Origin: Maridesulfovibrio bastinii DSM 16055
GTDB lineage: Bacteria; Desulfobacterota; Desulfovibrionia; Desulfovibrionales; Desulfovibrionaceae
Length of the DNA: 64,000 bases
Assembly: GCF_000429985.1 (NCBI RefSeq)
Contig: NZ_KE387015.1
Location: 1-64,000 of the forward strand
Reading direction: 5' to 3'
Below the pieces are notes generated by a model, which saw only the letters and a list, made by a program, of their open reading frames with translations, searched no databases and had not been told where the DNA came from. Made by a program: the position numbers and the translations under genes. Positions 27,250 through 36,514 of this stretch are shown here, one piece after another; position 1 is the first letter of the stretch, and each line of letters begins with the position of its first letter.

Positions 27250-27324
27250 TTTGCATATTTCCAATTTTTAATTACGATGGTTCAACTCTATTGATTGGAT
27301 GAAATTTAACCGGAGAAGAAAGGC

Positions 27325-29259
27325 ATGAGCGAACGCAATATCTATCTTAAGACAATACCGGTAGATGAAGCAGTACAGATGGCCATGGAAGCCCTGAACC
27401 GAGAAGAGCTTATCAAGCCTGAAATAATACCTACCCACAGATCAACGGGCAGAGTTACATCAGAAGCCGTTTACGCAAAATACTCTTCACCGACTTATCA
27501 TTCCGCCGCAATGGACGGGATTGCCGTATGCAGCCGCAAAACCTTTTCGGCACGGGAAGATAATCCCCTGCACCTTGAGCTTAACCGGGACTATAAACCG
27601 GTAAATACCGGAAATGCTCTCCCTGAAGGTATGGACGCTGTTATCATGATTGAAAACGTGGTTCAGGTTGATGAAAACACCGTCAGCATTGAATCTCCGG
27701 CTTTTCCATGGCAGCACGTCCGCAGAATAGGCGAAGATATTGTCGCTACAGAAATGCTCCTGCCGCAAAACCATACAATCACCCCCTTTGATGTCGGAGC
27801 ACTTATTTCGGCAGGAATTTACGACCTTAACGTGTGGGGAAAAGTCCAGATGACCTTTATCCCCACAGGCGATGAAGTCCTGCCTTTTCGGGAAAAACCG
27901 AATCCGGGATCAGGAGAAGTTATTGAATCCAATTCTCAGGTTTTTTCAGGACTCTCCAGAAATCTTTCCATCGATTTTCAAAATGTAAGACCGGTGCCTG
28001 ATAATGAAGAGGCCCTTTCCAATGCAATCGATCTTGCCCTTAAAAACTCGCACATTGTGGTTGTCGGGGCAGGTTCCTCAGCCGGGAGTAAAGATTTTAC
28101 CCGCAAGGTATTTGAAAAAAAAGGCCGCCTGCTCAACCACGGCATAGCGATAATGCCCGGTAAACCGACCATTCTTGCAGAAGCTGAAGGGAAACTGCTG
28201 GTTGGCTCACCCGGATATCCGGTAAGCGCAGTTGTCTGCTTTGAAGATATCATCACTCCCATAGCCTCATGGCTTTCAGGGAAGCCTATACCTGAAAAGA
28301 AAAGAATACAGGTTAAGCTTGCGAGGAGAACTCCTTCCAAGCCGGGGCTTATGGAAATCATCAGACTTGCTGTTGGTGAAGTCGATGGTGAATATGTAGG
28401 AGTTCCCCTTCCCCGTGGGGCAGGTATGATAACAACCCTGACTAAAGCGCAGGGAATTGCCAGAATTCCTGAAAACAGCGAAGGGGTTGAGGAAGGCGAG
28501 ACAATCAATGTTGAGCTGCTGAGTTCTGAAAATGCCCTCTCAAAAGTCATCATGCATGTGGGCAGTCATGATAATACCCTTGACCTTATCGGAAACACAT
28601 TAATGGGTCTCAGTTATCCGCTTCATCTGGTTTCCACTCATGCCGGATCAATGGGCGGGCTGACTGCAATTAAAAATAATTACGCCATGTTCGGCGGCTG
28701 TCATCTTTTTGATCCTGAGTCTGGAGACTTCAATTTTCCCTTTCTGGAAAAATACCTCCCGGATATCAAAACCGTGGTAATAAACCTTGCCATACGCCAT
28801 CAGGGACTGATTGTAGCTAAAGGTAATCCTAAAAATATAAGCGGAATAGAAGACCTTACGGCTGACGGAATTAATTATATAAACCGCCAGCGTGGTGCCG
28901 GGACGAGAATTCTGTTTGACCACCACCTTAAAAAATCAGGAATTTCACCCAGAGATATCACCGGATACGACCGTGAAGAGCACACTCACATGGCTGTAGC
29001 GGCAAATGTGCTGACAGGTGCCGCTGACTGCGGACTCGGAATAAAAGCCGCAGCAAATGCTCTGGACCTTGATTTTGTTCCGCTGGCCAGAGAGAGGTAC
29101 GATCTTATCATTCCCGAAAAACATCTTGACGACATCCGCATTAAAACGCTTCTTGATTTGATTTCCTCTGATGAAATAAAAAATGCCATCAACAATCTCG
29201 GAGGATATGAAACCACTCTGACCGGGCAGGAAATGAAACCCGGTATGGGACTTGGCTGA
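27325..29259 (+). CDS. MoeA-type molybdopterin protein fused to a periplasmic-binding-like (substrate-binding) domain
   Basis: Residues about 1-400 repeat the MoeA fold: YHSAAMDGIAV, TGNALPEGMDAVIMIENV, IPTGDEV, GAGSSAGSKDFT and MPGKPTILAEAEG. Residues about 410-640 form a second domain with HVGSHDNTLDLIG, GGCHLFDPESGDFN, NRQRGAGTRILFDHHLKKSG, HTHMAVAANVLTGAADCGLGI and FVPLARERYDL, the solute-binding fold seen fused to MoeA or to ModE-type regulators. That fold lacks a signal peptide, so it should work in the cytoplasm, perhaps sensing molybdate/tungstate or cofactor. GGAGAAG precedes the start. The tandem with a plain MoeA suggests the two differ in metal choice (inference). Confidence 0.88.
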   Translation: MSERNIYLKTIPVDEAVQMAMEALNREELIKPEIIPTHRSTGRVTSEAVYAKYSSPTYHSAAMDGIAVCSRKTFSAREDNPLHLELNRDYKPVNTGNALPEGMDAVIMIENVVQVDENTVSIESPAFPWQHVRRIGEDIVATEMLLPQNHTITPFDVGALISAGIYDLNVWGKVQMTFIPTGDEVLPFREKPNPGSGEVIESNSQVFSGLSRNLSIDFQNVRPVPDNEEALSNAIDLALKNSHIVVVGAGSSAGSKDFTRKVFEKKGRLLNHGIAIMPGKPTILAEAEGKLLVGSPGYPVSAVVCFEDIITPIASWLSGKPIPEKKRIQVKLARRTPSKPGLMEIIRLAVGEVDGEYVGVPLPRGAGMITTLTKAQGIARIPENSEGVEEGETINVELLSSENALSKVIMHVGSHDNTLDLIGNTLMGLSYPLHLVSTHAGSMGGLTAIKNNYAMFGGCHLFDPESGDFNFPFLEKYLPDIKTVVINLAIRHQGLIVAKGNPKNISGIEDLTADGINYINRQRGAGTRILFDHHLKKSGISPRDITGYDREEHTHMAVAANVLTGAADCGLGIKAAANALDLDFVPLARERYDLIIPEKHLDDIRIKTLLDLISSDEIKNAINNLGGYETTLTGQEMKPGMGLG

Positions 29260-29280
29260 TATTCATAAGTATTAATATAA

Positions 29281-29316
29281 AAAATCCCCCGTATTAAACA
29301 ATACGGGGGATTTTTT
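29281..29316. terminator. Bidirectional terminator
   Basis: A 12-bp stem AATCCCCCGTAT/ATACGGGGGATT (29283-29294 with 29301-29312), A-run before and T-run after. It separates the converging moeA-type gene and the cytochrome operon. Confidence 0.92.
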
Positions 29317-29320
29317 GTTT

Positions 29321-29977
29321 CTACTGCTTTCTATCGTGAACTTCCCACGCTTCCGCTTTGTAGTCTTCCGGAACATCTTCCCATCCACTGAACATGGCAG
29401 AGATATGCGCAGTAAGGCTATGGCCCGTGGTTGTCATATAAATATGCACTACGAGAAAAGCTAGAATAGCATACGCGCAGGCCATGTGGACAGTTGCCAC
29501 CACGGATAGATTCAGAAAACCGATTCCCCACGCTTCCCAGTCGTTATAGGTCCAGTAAAGCAGCCCGGTTATCATCTGCAACGGCAGCAGTATAGCCGAC
29601 AGTCCCAGATAGACCAGACGCTGCAAAGGGTTATGTTTTGCGGACCTGCTCTTCTGAACAGGGTGCTCCTGACCTTTAAAAATTCCAGAACCATAATATA
29701 ACGCCACAGCAAACAGTTTTTTTGTTGTCGGAATATACTGTTTCCACTCGCCCGTTGTCAGCAGCCAGAAGATGATAAAAACAAAGAGGACCAGCCAGCT
29801 TATTCCAAGTGTATTATGCAGATTGACGGCTTCTTTAAAACCGAAGAAGGAGAAGACTCCGTGCATTTCAAGGCCGGTGATCATAAGAAGAAAAATGAGC
29901 ACGGCCTGTGTCCAGTGCCAGAACCTTTCAAATCTGGTGTAAAGATATATCTTTTTCATATTGTGATTTGTATTCAT
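29321..29977 (-). CDS. Cytochrome b561/formate dehydrogenase gamma-like membrane subunit
   Basis: Last gene of a four-gene minus-strand operon. A 218-residue membrane protein with four main hydrophobic spans; His in RFERFWHWTQAVLIF, NLHNTLGISW, VVATVHMACAYAIL and LVVHIYMTTTGHS are candidate axial ligands for two b haems, as in diheme cytochrome b subunits of hydrogenases and formate dehydrogenases. The chosen start at 29977 has GGAGG just upstream and overlaps the stop of the octaheme gene (TAATG). Likely passes electrons between the quinone pool and the periplasmic octaheme partner. Confidence 0.85.
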   Translation of the reverse strand: MNTNHNMKKIYLYTRFERFWHWTQAVLIFLLMITGLEMHGVFSFFGFKEAVNLHNTLGISWLVLFVFIIFWLLTTGEWKQYIPTTKKLFAVALYYGSGIFKGQEHPVQKSRSAKHNPLQRLVYLGLSAILLPLQMITGLLYWTYNDWEAWGIGFLNLSVVATVHMACAYAILAFLVVHIYMTTTGHSLTAHISAMFSGWEDVPEDYKAEAWEVHDRKQ

Positions 29978-31605
29978 TACACATCCTCCCTGCGACCTTT
30001 CATAAAAATTCGACCTAAGGCATGCAAAACTACACCAACGGCAGAGGCGATAACAATGAACCATCCACCAGCGTCTACCACACTGTTTGAGTCACGCCCC
30101 GGCAGATACATACAATTCATTTTTTCAAGACGACCATGCTTGCTGTGGCACTGTTCACACGCCAGAGCATTCTCCCGGGGAGCAACCATGTGTGTTGTCG
30201 GGTAGACATATTCGGTCTCGACAAAGCCGACTTCTCCACTGAACGGCAGACCTGCGTATTCCATTCCGGCTTTAACTGAAACGGTCCAGTCGAAACCTTT
30301 CCAGAAAGCTTTTTTATCCTTTCCAAAAAGATGGGGAATGACCATATTCTTATTAACCTTGTCGTAAGGTGTCATTCCACGGTGAACCTTGAACGGCATT
30401 ATGCGCGAATGCCGATCATCAATGCTTCCCACAGGTCTGCTGACTCTGACCACCTTCGATGGGTCTATTGCTGTTCTGGCCGTTATGGTATCGATGGTTC
30501 CATTAAACCAGTAGTATTCGGGGACGACATTTTTAGCCCATTTCATCTCACCCTTTTTACTCATATATACCGGCTTATCCCACTCACCTTTGACATTGTA
30601 TGGTTTGCCGTCTTTAAGCTTTCCGGCTTTAGACCAGTCCCACCAGACCTTGGTCGGCAGCTCACGCGCAAATGTAGGAATATGACAACTCTGGCAGGCA
30701 ACCCTGTCAGTATGATCATTCATTTTAGAACCTATTTCTGATTTATGCGGAGTTGAACTGTGGCAGGATTCGCACATAATTTTAGAACCAAGGTCATCTT
30801 CAAGAAGAGACTTGCGCTCCGTAGCTGCCGGAGTGGAATAAATTCTTCCGGCTATGCGGTGATTCACGGTTGTATGGCAACGGGTACATTGAAAGTTTCT
30901 TGAATCAAGCCCCATGTGAACATCAAGATTTTTTCCGGGTTTCATCATGGATGAATCCAGATCTCCATGCTTTACACCATCACCGCCGCCTCCGTAGAAA
31001 TGACAGGTTCCGCAGTTTCGGCGTGTCGGCCGGGCAACACTCTGGGCTACCAGATTCCAGTCGGGGGAGGCTATAAACTTATTTGAAAACTTCTTACCCG
31101 GAGGTGGCGGAGGATTACCCGCCATTGTCGGAAACTTTTTATATGAGCCGGTCTGTTCGTGACAGACCAGACAATCTATTTTGCTCTGATCTGTGAAATC
31201 AAAAGATTTATCTTTCCAGCCATATCCGGCATGGCAGGAAGTGCAGCGAGGCTCATTAGACTGAATATTGATGCAGAAATTATTAACAATCAGCCCACCC
31301 TTGCCGACCTTAAGTTCCTTTGCCGCCGAGGGGTCCAGCCATGTCCAGTGAATGGTTTTCATAAACTGTTCCCCGGCCTCGTTATGGCAACTCAGACACG
31401 CTCTGGTGACCTCAGACCCACTCTTGAACTTCTGTTTTAGAGCATCAAATCTGGAATGGTCAGCGGTTACCCATTTCTGCTGACCTTTAACAGCCTGCCG
31501 GGCCATTTCCCTTCCGGGGGCATCTTCATCAGAAATTGCTGAGGTCGACATCAATAAAAAGGCGGTAAGAAAAATAAATACAGCTAAAAGCAGTCTTTTC
31601 CTCAT
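29977..31605 (-). CDS. Octaheme c-type cytochrome, tetrathionate-reductase (OTR) family
   Basis: A 542-residue exported protein with an N-terminal signal peptide (about 1-27), eight CxxCH haem c motifs (CLSCH, CTSCH, CLVCH, CGTCH, CTRCH, CESCH, CQSCH, CEQCH) and a C-terminal membrane helix (WFIVIASAVGVVLHALGRIF). Sequence such as NNFCINIQSNEPRCTSCHAGYGW and ARPTRRNCGTCHF is typical of OTR-type octaheme cytochromes, some of which reduce tetrathionate or nitrogen oxides in vitro. Start at 31605 has GGAGG in front. Sits between a b-type cytochrome and a four-cluster ferredoxin-like gene, so it is probably the periplasmic end of a membrane redox complex. Confidence 0.9.
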   Translation of the reverse strand: MRKRLLLAVFIFLTAFLLMSTSAISDEDAPGREMARQAVKGQQKWVTADHSRFDALKQKFKSGSEVTRACLSCHNEAGEQFMKTIHWTWLDPSAAKELKVGKGGLIVNNFCINIQSNEPRCTSCHAGYGWKDKSFDFTDQSKIDCLVCHEQTGSYKKFPTMAGNPPPPPGKKFSNKFIASPDWNLVAQSVARPTRRNCGTCHFYGGGGDGVKHGDLDSSMMKPGKNLDVHMGLDSRNFQCTRCHTTVNHRIAGRIYSTPAATERKSLLEDDLGSKIMCESCHSSTPHKSEIGSKMNDHTDRVACQSCHIPTFARELPTKVWWDWSKAGKLKDGKPYNVKGEWDKPVYMSKKGEMKWAKNVVPEYYWFNGTIDTITARTAIDPSKVVRVSRPVGSIDDRHSRIMPFKVHRGMTPYDKVNKNMVIPHLFGKDKKAFWKGFDWTVSVKAGMEYAGLPFSGEVGFVETEYVYPTTHMVAPRENALACEQCHSKHGRLEKMNCMYLPGRDSNSVVDAGGWFIVIASAVGVVLHALGRIFMKGRREDV

Positions 31606-31667
31606 TACGGTCCTCCATGTTTCGGCTTCAACCAATTAATGATTCACCACGCCGGTTAATTTTTACT

Positions 31668-32138
31668 TCAATGATCTTTAAGGCTTTTAAGATACCTCTT
31701 CTTACCTGTTATAAAAGTTACTGCGGCAATGAGTCCCAGAAGAATTGCAAACCCAAGATGGATCCAGTCAATGAGCATCACGGTGAAGGGGTCCAAAGTT
31801 ACTGAATTCAAATTTTTTATAACCCTCATTATACCGGTCGCACATACAAGTATGAAGAACAGTCCTTTTATCTTTCCGGAAACAGTCACACAGTGAGTCT
31901 TGGAAAAGACTCCCAGATAAAGAGTAAAAATATATGCGAGCAGAAAAAGAAGCACTGCTCCGAAAATATAATGTATTTTATTGGTAAGATAGAAATCGCT
32001 GAGCCAACCCAGACCGGGAAGGTCCGCAATATAATACCTTTTAAATATCGGCATCTGGGCGGCTCCGGTCAGGGCCAGAACAAATATTGTCAGTTTCAGA
32101 ACAATGGAAATTTTATTGGAGATCAGTGAATGTCTCAT
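31668..32138 (-). CDS. Small membrane protein of the octaheme complex
   Basis: A 156-residue protein with about four hydrophobic spans (near 12-28, 52-70, 86-102 and 125-143). Conserved-looking His in TNKIHYIFGA and IDWIHLGFA could bind haem. It starts at the last base of the ferredoxin gene's stop region, so coupling is tight. I do not recognise a named family with confidence; as part of the operon it is most likely a membrane subunit, perhaps a cytochrome b-like anchor. Confidence 0.75.
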   Translation of the reverse strand: MRHSLISNKISIVLKLTIFVLALTGAAQMPIFKRYYIADLPGLGWLSDFYLTNKIHYIFGAVLLFLLAYIFTLYLGVFSKTHCVTVSGKIKGLFFILVCATGIMRVIKNLNSVTLDPFTVMLIDWIHLGFAILLGLIAAVTFITGKKRYLKSLKDH

Positions 32139-33112
32139 TATTTCTCCTGTTTTCCCAATTTTGAGCTGACAAATCTGCCGGCTTTGATCATTCCGGCAAC
32201 CAGTCCGGCAAACGGCGCAATCGCCACTGCCGCAGCAAGGTTCTCCTCATCCTCCATGGCGGCATCAACCTTATTGAGTCCGGGCAATCCGGGTCCTTTG
32301 CGTGAAGCAGCGTCCAGAAGTTCAAAAGGAACAGGAGAAAGATAAACTGTATTTGTTCCACCATTCTCCTCAAGTCCGTAAGCAAACCATCCTTTTTCAT
32401 GGATGATGTTATGAACTTCATTCAGAATTTCACGCCGCGGCCCTATTTTCTGCACACTTTCAGGGCAGGCTTCAATGCAGGCTGGAAGCTCTCCCTTATC
32501 AATCCGGTCATAGCATCGGTCACACTTATACATTACTCCGTTTCCGGCGAATCCCGGCAGCAGTCTCAGATATAAGCCCACTCCGGTCTGCCGCTGCGGG
32601 ATATGCCATGGACAGACCGTTCTGCATTTTGCTCCGCCGAGACAGACATCAGGCTGAATTCTAACTATTCCGTTCTGCTGCTTTTCAGCCGCTCCCCAAG
32701 GGCAGAGGTTGGCGCAGGGAGGATTCTGACAATGCAGACAGCGGCGGGGAATATTGATTTCATGAACTACCCCTTTATATTCGACTTCAACACTTTCAAT
32801 ATAGAGCCAGTTATATGGAGTGAGGCGATCATCCACTTCACGCCTGTCTGACCAGTCTTCAACCTTAGCCCGCCCTTTGGGTACCATCTCGGGAAAAGGT
32901 TTTTGCGGTTGAGGAAATTTATGACCGTTCACAGTCCGGCAGGCTTCAACACATTCACCGCATCCGATACAGCGGGAAAGATCAAGAAGAGTTACCAGCT
33001 CTGACGTATCTGAAGCTTCAGCCTTGTGATCATTGAAAGGCATTGCCAGAGAGGCGGTTCCGGCAGCCAACCCTTTTACAAATGATCTTCTGGAAATATT
33101 TTTTTTTACCAT
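32138..33112 (-). CDS. Twin-arginine-exported ferredoxin-type subunit with four [4Fe-4S] motifs
   Basis: First gene of the operon. The N-terminus has ISRRSFVKGLAAG (twin-arginine signal), so a folded Fe-S protein is exported. Four cluster motifs follow: CIGCGECVEAC, CLHCQNPPCANLCPWG, CLGGAKCRTVCPW and CDRCYDRIDKGELPACIEACP, the HybA/DmsB/FdhB-like layout of electron-transfer subunits. A C-terminal hydrophobic stretch may anchor it. Together with the octaheme cytochrome and the b-type subunit it resembles the Ohc/Nhc type of transmembrane complexes described in sulfate reducers (family knowledge; match inferred). Confidence 0.88.
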   Translation of the reverse strand: MVKKNISRRSFVKGLAAGTASLAMPFNDHKAEASDTSELVTLLDLSRCIGCGECVEACRTVNGHKFPQPQKPFPEMVPKGRAKVEDWSDRREVDDRLTPYNWLYIESVEVEYKGVVHEINIPRRCLHCQNPPCANLCPWGAAEKQQNGIVRIQPDVCLGGAKCRTVCPWHIPQRQTGVGLYLRLLPGFAGNGVMYKCDRCYDRIDKGELPACIEACPESVQKIGPRREILNEVHNIIHEKGWFAYGLEENGGTNTVYLSPVPFELLDAASRKGPGLPGLNKVDAAMEDEENLAAAVAIAPFAGLVAGMIKAGRFVSSKLGKQEK

Positions 33113-33904
33113 CTTATTTTTTTACCCTTACAGTTCGTAGACTTTATTATAAAGCTCTGGGTCGTATATTCTCATCTAACTTAGTATCATAATAATTATT
33201 TTCAGGTAAAGTATGAAAGTTTTTTCACGATCAGCGTTAAGAATCAGATAAATTTAGTGCTCATAAAAATTACAATAAACAAAATTCATAGTTAACGATC
33301 ATGATGTAACTGCTTTGATTTCAGAATTGTTGATTTCAAACTGTAGGTGTATAAAGAATTTTATTCAGCAGCGACATTAGAGTAGAAATTATCGTCGGTT
33401 AACTCTGTAGTTCTGCGTATTTATATTTTACGACACAGTTGTTATTCCCACAATAAATATTGCCATAATATAAAGCACCCACGCCAATAAGTAATATAAA
33501 CAACATGTTACATCTAAACTATTTCTAAAGAGTCAAAATGTACCGCAAAATGAGCTTTTATATGAGTTTTTAGAACCCAGACTGGACTTTTTAACGGATA
33601 TTTCGTATTCCTTCTTTCAACATCAGGGACAAGCCCTTCGTTATTTTATCTGCAGGACCCGCATGACACTGACCGACTCAGGTCTCTCAATCCAAGGCCG
33701 CCAACAGTGTACAGGGTAAGATTTCGGGACACATACAACTTTCCGAATTTATTCATCGGACACGCTTCCCCAAAAGAACCGTGAACCGGCTTGAACTGTC
33801 TGCTTTTTATAATTCAGATCGTTTCAAGAACCGAAATTTTATCTTCATGCGTCCATCTATCGGCAGTCAAATTGTTGTTGAACTCATAAGAGGAGACTCA
33901 AGTA
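33113..33904. other. 792-base intergenic region between the cytochrome operon and gltA
   Basis: AT-rich for its first half, with no open frame carrying a ribosome-binding site and no recognisable RNA. It must hold the divergent promoters. The last part gives AGAGGAG shortly before gltA. I see nothing else in it. Confidence 0.5.
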
Positions 33905-35194
33905 ATGAGCGAAAAAGAGACAGCCACACTCACCTATGCCGGCAAATCCTATGAGCTTCCGGTTATCATCGGCACCGAAGGCGAAACTGCCATCGACATC
34001 AGTAAACTGAGAAACGAAAGCGGTCTGATCACTTATGATCCCGGTTTCGGAAACACAGGAGCCTGCAAAAGCAACATAACCTATGTTGATGGCGAAAAGG
34101 GCATCCTGCGATACAGGGGCTACCCCATTGAAGAGCTGGCGGAGCACGGTAACTTTATTGAAACCGCATGGCTCCTGATTTTTGGAGAGCTGCCGCGCAA
34201 GGAAGACCTGTTGCGTTTCCGCGCACTGCTGTGTGATGAAGAACTGCTGCACGAAGAACTCCTGCACCATTTTAACGGCTTCCCTTCACACAAGAACCAG
34301 CCCATGGCTATACTTTCAGCGGTTATCAATGCGCTGGGCAGTTACCACACGGACCTCTACAATATTGAATCAAAGTCCGAGGTTTTTCTGGCTGTAGGTA
34401 AAATAATTTCTAAGGTCAGAACAATTGCGGCTTTTTCATACCGGAAATCAATCGGCAGACCGTTTATGTACCCTAACCCGGAGCTTACATACTGCCGCAA
34501 CTTCCTGCACATGATGTTTTCTATTCCTAACAAGCATTATGATCCGCCCGAAGAAGCTGTTAAAGCTCTCTCGCTGTTCTTCATGCTGCATGCAGACCAC
34601 GAGCAGAACTGCTCCTGTTCAACTGTCAGGATGGTTGGCTCAACTCAGGCTAACATTTTTGCTTCCGTAGCTTCGGGAATCTGCGCCCTCTGGGGTAAAC
34701 TCCACGGTGGAGCCAACGCCGCGGTAATTGAAATGCTCGAACAGATCAGAGATGGAGAAACTTCCATTGCTGATTATATTGAGAAAGTTAAAAAGAAAGA
34801 ATGCCGTCTCATGGGATTCGGACATCGCATATACAAGAGCTTCGATCCGCGCGCCCGCATCCTCAAAAATGCGACACACGATCTGCTAAAATCAGGATTC
34901 AACGATGAATTGCTTGATATTGCCCTTGAACTTGAAGAAGTCGCAACTTCTGATGAATATTTCACTGAAAGAAAGCTCTACCCGAATGTAGACTTCTACT
35001 CTGGAATAATCTTGCGCGCCCTTGGAATTCCAGTGGCAATGTTCCCGGTAATGTTCGCCATAGGCCGCATGCCCGGCTGGATTGCCCATTGGTATGAAGG
35101 ATACTCCAATCCTAATTCAAGGATTCACCGCCCGAGACAGATCTATACCGGTAATACGGAACGGGTTTATGTGCCCATAGATTTCAGGAAATAA
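33905..35194 (+). CDS. gltA: Citrate synthase (type II, hexameric class)
   Basis: Condenses oxaloacetate with acetyl-CoA. Seen: GLITYDPGFGNTGACKS near residue 40-56, ILRYRGYPIEELAE, LHADHEQNCSCSTVRMVGS (catalytic His), LWGKLHGGANAAV, MGFGHRIYKSFDPRA (second catalytic His) and a final RPRQIYTG. Length 429 is typical of the Gram-negative type. GAGGAG is placed 7 bases or so before the ATG. A strong terminator follows. In sulfate reducers the enzyme mainly serves glutamate synthesis. Confidence 0.97.
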   Translation: MSEKETATLTYAGKSYELPVIIGTEGETAIDISKLRNESGLITYDPGFGNTGACKSNITYVDGEKGILRYRGYPIEELAEHGNFIETAWLLIFGELPRKEDLLRFRALLCDEELLHEELLHHFNGFPSHKNQPMAILSAVINALGSYHTDLYNIESKSEVFLAVGKIISKVRTIAAFSYRKSIGRPFMYPNPELTYCRNFLHMMFSIPNKHYDPPEEAVKALSLFFMLHADHEQNCSCSTVRMVGSTQANIFASVASGICALWGKLHGGANAAVIEMLEQIRDGETSIADYIEKVKKKECRLMGFGHRIYKSFDPRARILKNATHDLLKSGFNDELLDIALELEEVATSDEYFTERKLYPNVDFYSGIILRALGIPVAMFPVMFAIGRMPGWIAHWYEGYSNPNSRIHRPRQIYTGNTERVYVPIDFRK

Positions 35195-35254
35195 TCTGAT
35201 TTTCCGCATAGATCGTAAAGATGCTCTGCGGAAAGATGATTAAGCTCACGACCT

Positions 35255-35287
35255 GGCTGCGGGGGAAACCCCGCAGCCTATTTTTTT
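35255..35287 (+). terminator. Terminator of gltA
   Basis: A 10-bp GC-rich stem GGCTGCGGGG/CCCCGCAGCC (35255-35264 with 35269-35278), GAAA loop, then TATTTTTTT. Confidence 0.92.
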
Positions 35288-35329
35288 GATAAAAACAATA
35301 AATCAGCGCGGTAAACACTAAAAAAAAGC

Positions 35330-35358
35330 TTGCCAAGAATATAGTAAACAGCTAAAAG
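35330..35358 (+). promoter_or_regulatory. Promoter of tRNA-Leu copy 1
   Basis: TTGCCA at 35330-35335 and TAAAAG at 35353-35358 with a 17-base spacer, 11 bases before the tRNA. Confidence 0.5.
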
Positions 35359-35368
35359 CTTCTTCCGT

Positions 35369-35455
35369 GCCGAAGTGGTGGAATTGGTAGACACGCTAGG
35401 TTCAGGGTCTAGTGGGGGTTCCCCCGTGGAAGTTCGAGTCTTCTCTTCGGCACCA
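35369..35455 (+). tRNA. tRNA-Leu (anticodon CAG), copy 1
   Basis: An 87-base class II tRNA: acceptor GCCGAAG/CTTCGGC, anticodon loop TTCAGGG giving CAG, long variable arm TGGGGGTTCCCCCG and encoded CCA. Identical to the copy at 52247. Confidence 0.97.
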
Positions 35456-35469
35456 TCTTGAATAGAACA

Positions 35470-35503
35470 GCCTTCAGTCAATGACTGGAGGCTTTTTCTT
35501 TTT
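35470..35503 (+). terminator. Terminator of tRNA-Leu copy 1
   Basis: GCCTTCAGTCA/TGACTGGAGGC hairpin (35470-35492), followed by TTTTTCTTTTT. Part of the 140-bp repeat. Confidence 0.9.
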
Positions 35504-35797
35504 GTTAGCTAAATGCGATACAAGGATTGGAATGAAGCACTCTGCACTGAAATGATACCTTCAGTGAGAAACCTACTTTGGTTGGATTGATCGGGTTTCA
35601 CAATTTCTTTTGCCAGACAGAGATAATGCTCGCGGTAAACCAGCCGGAAACGCTCCAACGTTTTTTCAAAGGCACCTATATTTGAAATACAACGGATCAC
35701 CTAATTCGACATTATCAAAAATTACTTTTCGATTTTTGAACAAGGAGTTCAGCGGCCGCTTGTTTTAGCTGGCCGCTGGAACGTCTGGTTAATCTGT
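35504..35797. other. Non-coding stretch with one hairpin downstream of tRNA-Leu
   Basis: A 63-codon minus-strand frame (35509-35700) has no ribosome-binding site or recognisable domain and is left out; it might be the remnant of a larger gene, but I cannot say which. A strong imperfect hairpin GTTCAGCGGCC/GGCCGCTgGAAC at 35747-35782 may end the minus-strand methyltransferase transcript. Confidence 0.45.
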
Positions 35798-36514
35798 TTA
35801 TTTTATGGCGCCAAAAGCGGCAAAGCAGGAGTTCTTATGCAGGAGTTCTACATGTTTAAAGCCTACTTTTTTCAATAAATCGATTTGATAGGTTACCGGT
35901 CTCGGTGAGTCTTCTTTTTCTATATAATTGTATACGTTGTCCCTATATGCTTCTCCACCTAGATTGGTCAGATAGTCTCCGTAGCGACTCCACATAAGGG
36001 ATTGTATAGAATCGGATTCGTGAGAAACTAAATCTGTTATCCATACGCTTCCGCCGGGGGCAGTTAAATTAAAAATTTTTCCAAATGCTGTCTCCCAATC
36101 TTTATCATCTCTAAGATGATGTAAAACAGCAGCGGCAAGGATTACATCGTATGATTCTTCAGGAAGATTGATATTGCGAAAGTCGCCATGATGTATATTG
36201 ATATTCCCTTTATTAATTTCAGAGATTCGCTCTTTTGCTTTTTCAAGCATTGGCAAACTTAAATCGATAAGATCACAGTCAAAAGAAGAAACATATTGAA
36301 GAAGTTTGATCGTATTATTACCTGCTCCACAGCCTATATCTAACACTCTATTAATGTTTTTGGTTGAAGCAAATGCCGCTTTAGTAATTAATTCCATAGC
36401 AAGCGGAGCATCAATAGTAGCAGTTTGACCGGTTTCTATATTTGAAAAGCGCTCAACATCATTATCAAAACGATCCTTTATTTCTTCTATTGTCGACTTA
36501 TTTTGAAACTGCAT
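35798..36514 (-). CDS. Class I SAM-dependent methyltransferase
   Basis: A 238-residue protein with the class I motifs: VLDIGCGAGNNTIKLL (motif I), DLIDLSLPMLEKAKERI (motif II), HGDFRNINLPEESYDVILAAAVLHHL (motifs III-IV) and GGSVWITDLV. The substrate is unknown. Base and codon use are more AT-rich than in the neighbouring genes and it stands alone near a tRNA, so recent acquisition is possible (inference). No partner gene is adjacent. Confidence 0.87.
   Translation of the reverse strand: MQFQNKSTIEEIKDRFDNDVERFSNIETGQTATIDAPLAMELITKAAFASTKNINRVLDIGCGAGNNTIKLLQYVSSFDCDLIDLSLPMLEKAKERISEINKGNINIHHGDFRNINLPEESYDVILAAAVLHHLRDDKDWETAFGKIFNLTAPGGSVWITDLVSHESDSIQSLMWSRYGDYLTNLGGEAYRDNVYNYIEKEDSPRPVTYQIDLLKKVGFKHVELLHKNSCFAAFGAIK

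Larger units (their letters stand above)
35364..35503 (+). repeat. 140-bp direct repeat, copy 1 (tRNA-Leu plus terminator)
   Basis: This stretch recurs at 52242-52381, 16,878 bases away in the same orientation, with one mismatch seen (C at 35457, T at 52335). It begins 5 bases before the tRNA and ends in the T-run of its terminator. Sequence on either side differs between the copies. Confidence 0.92.

Noticed and set aside
35509-35700. Minus-strand 63-codon frame next to tRNA-Leu as an integrase remnant
   Set aside because: No integrase motif, no ribosome-binding site and no recognisable domain; left as non-coding.
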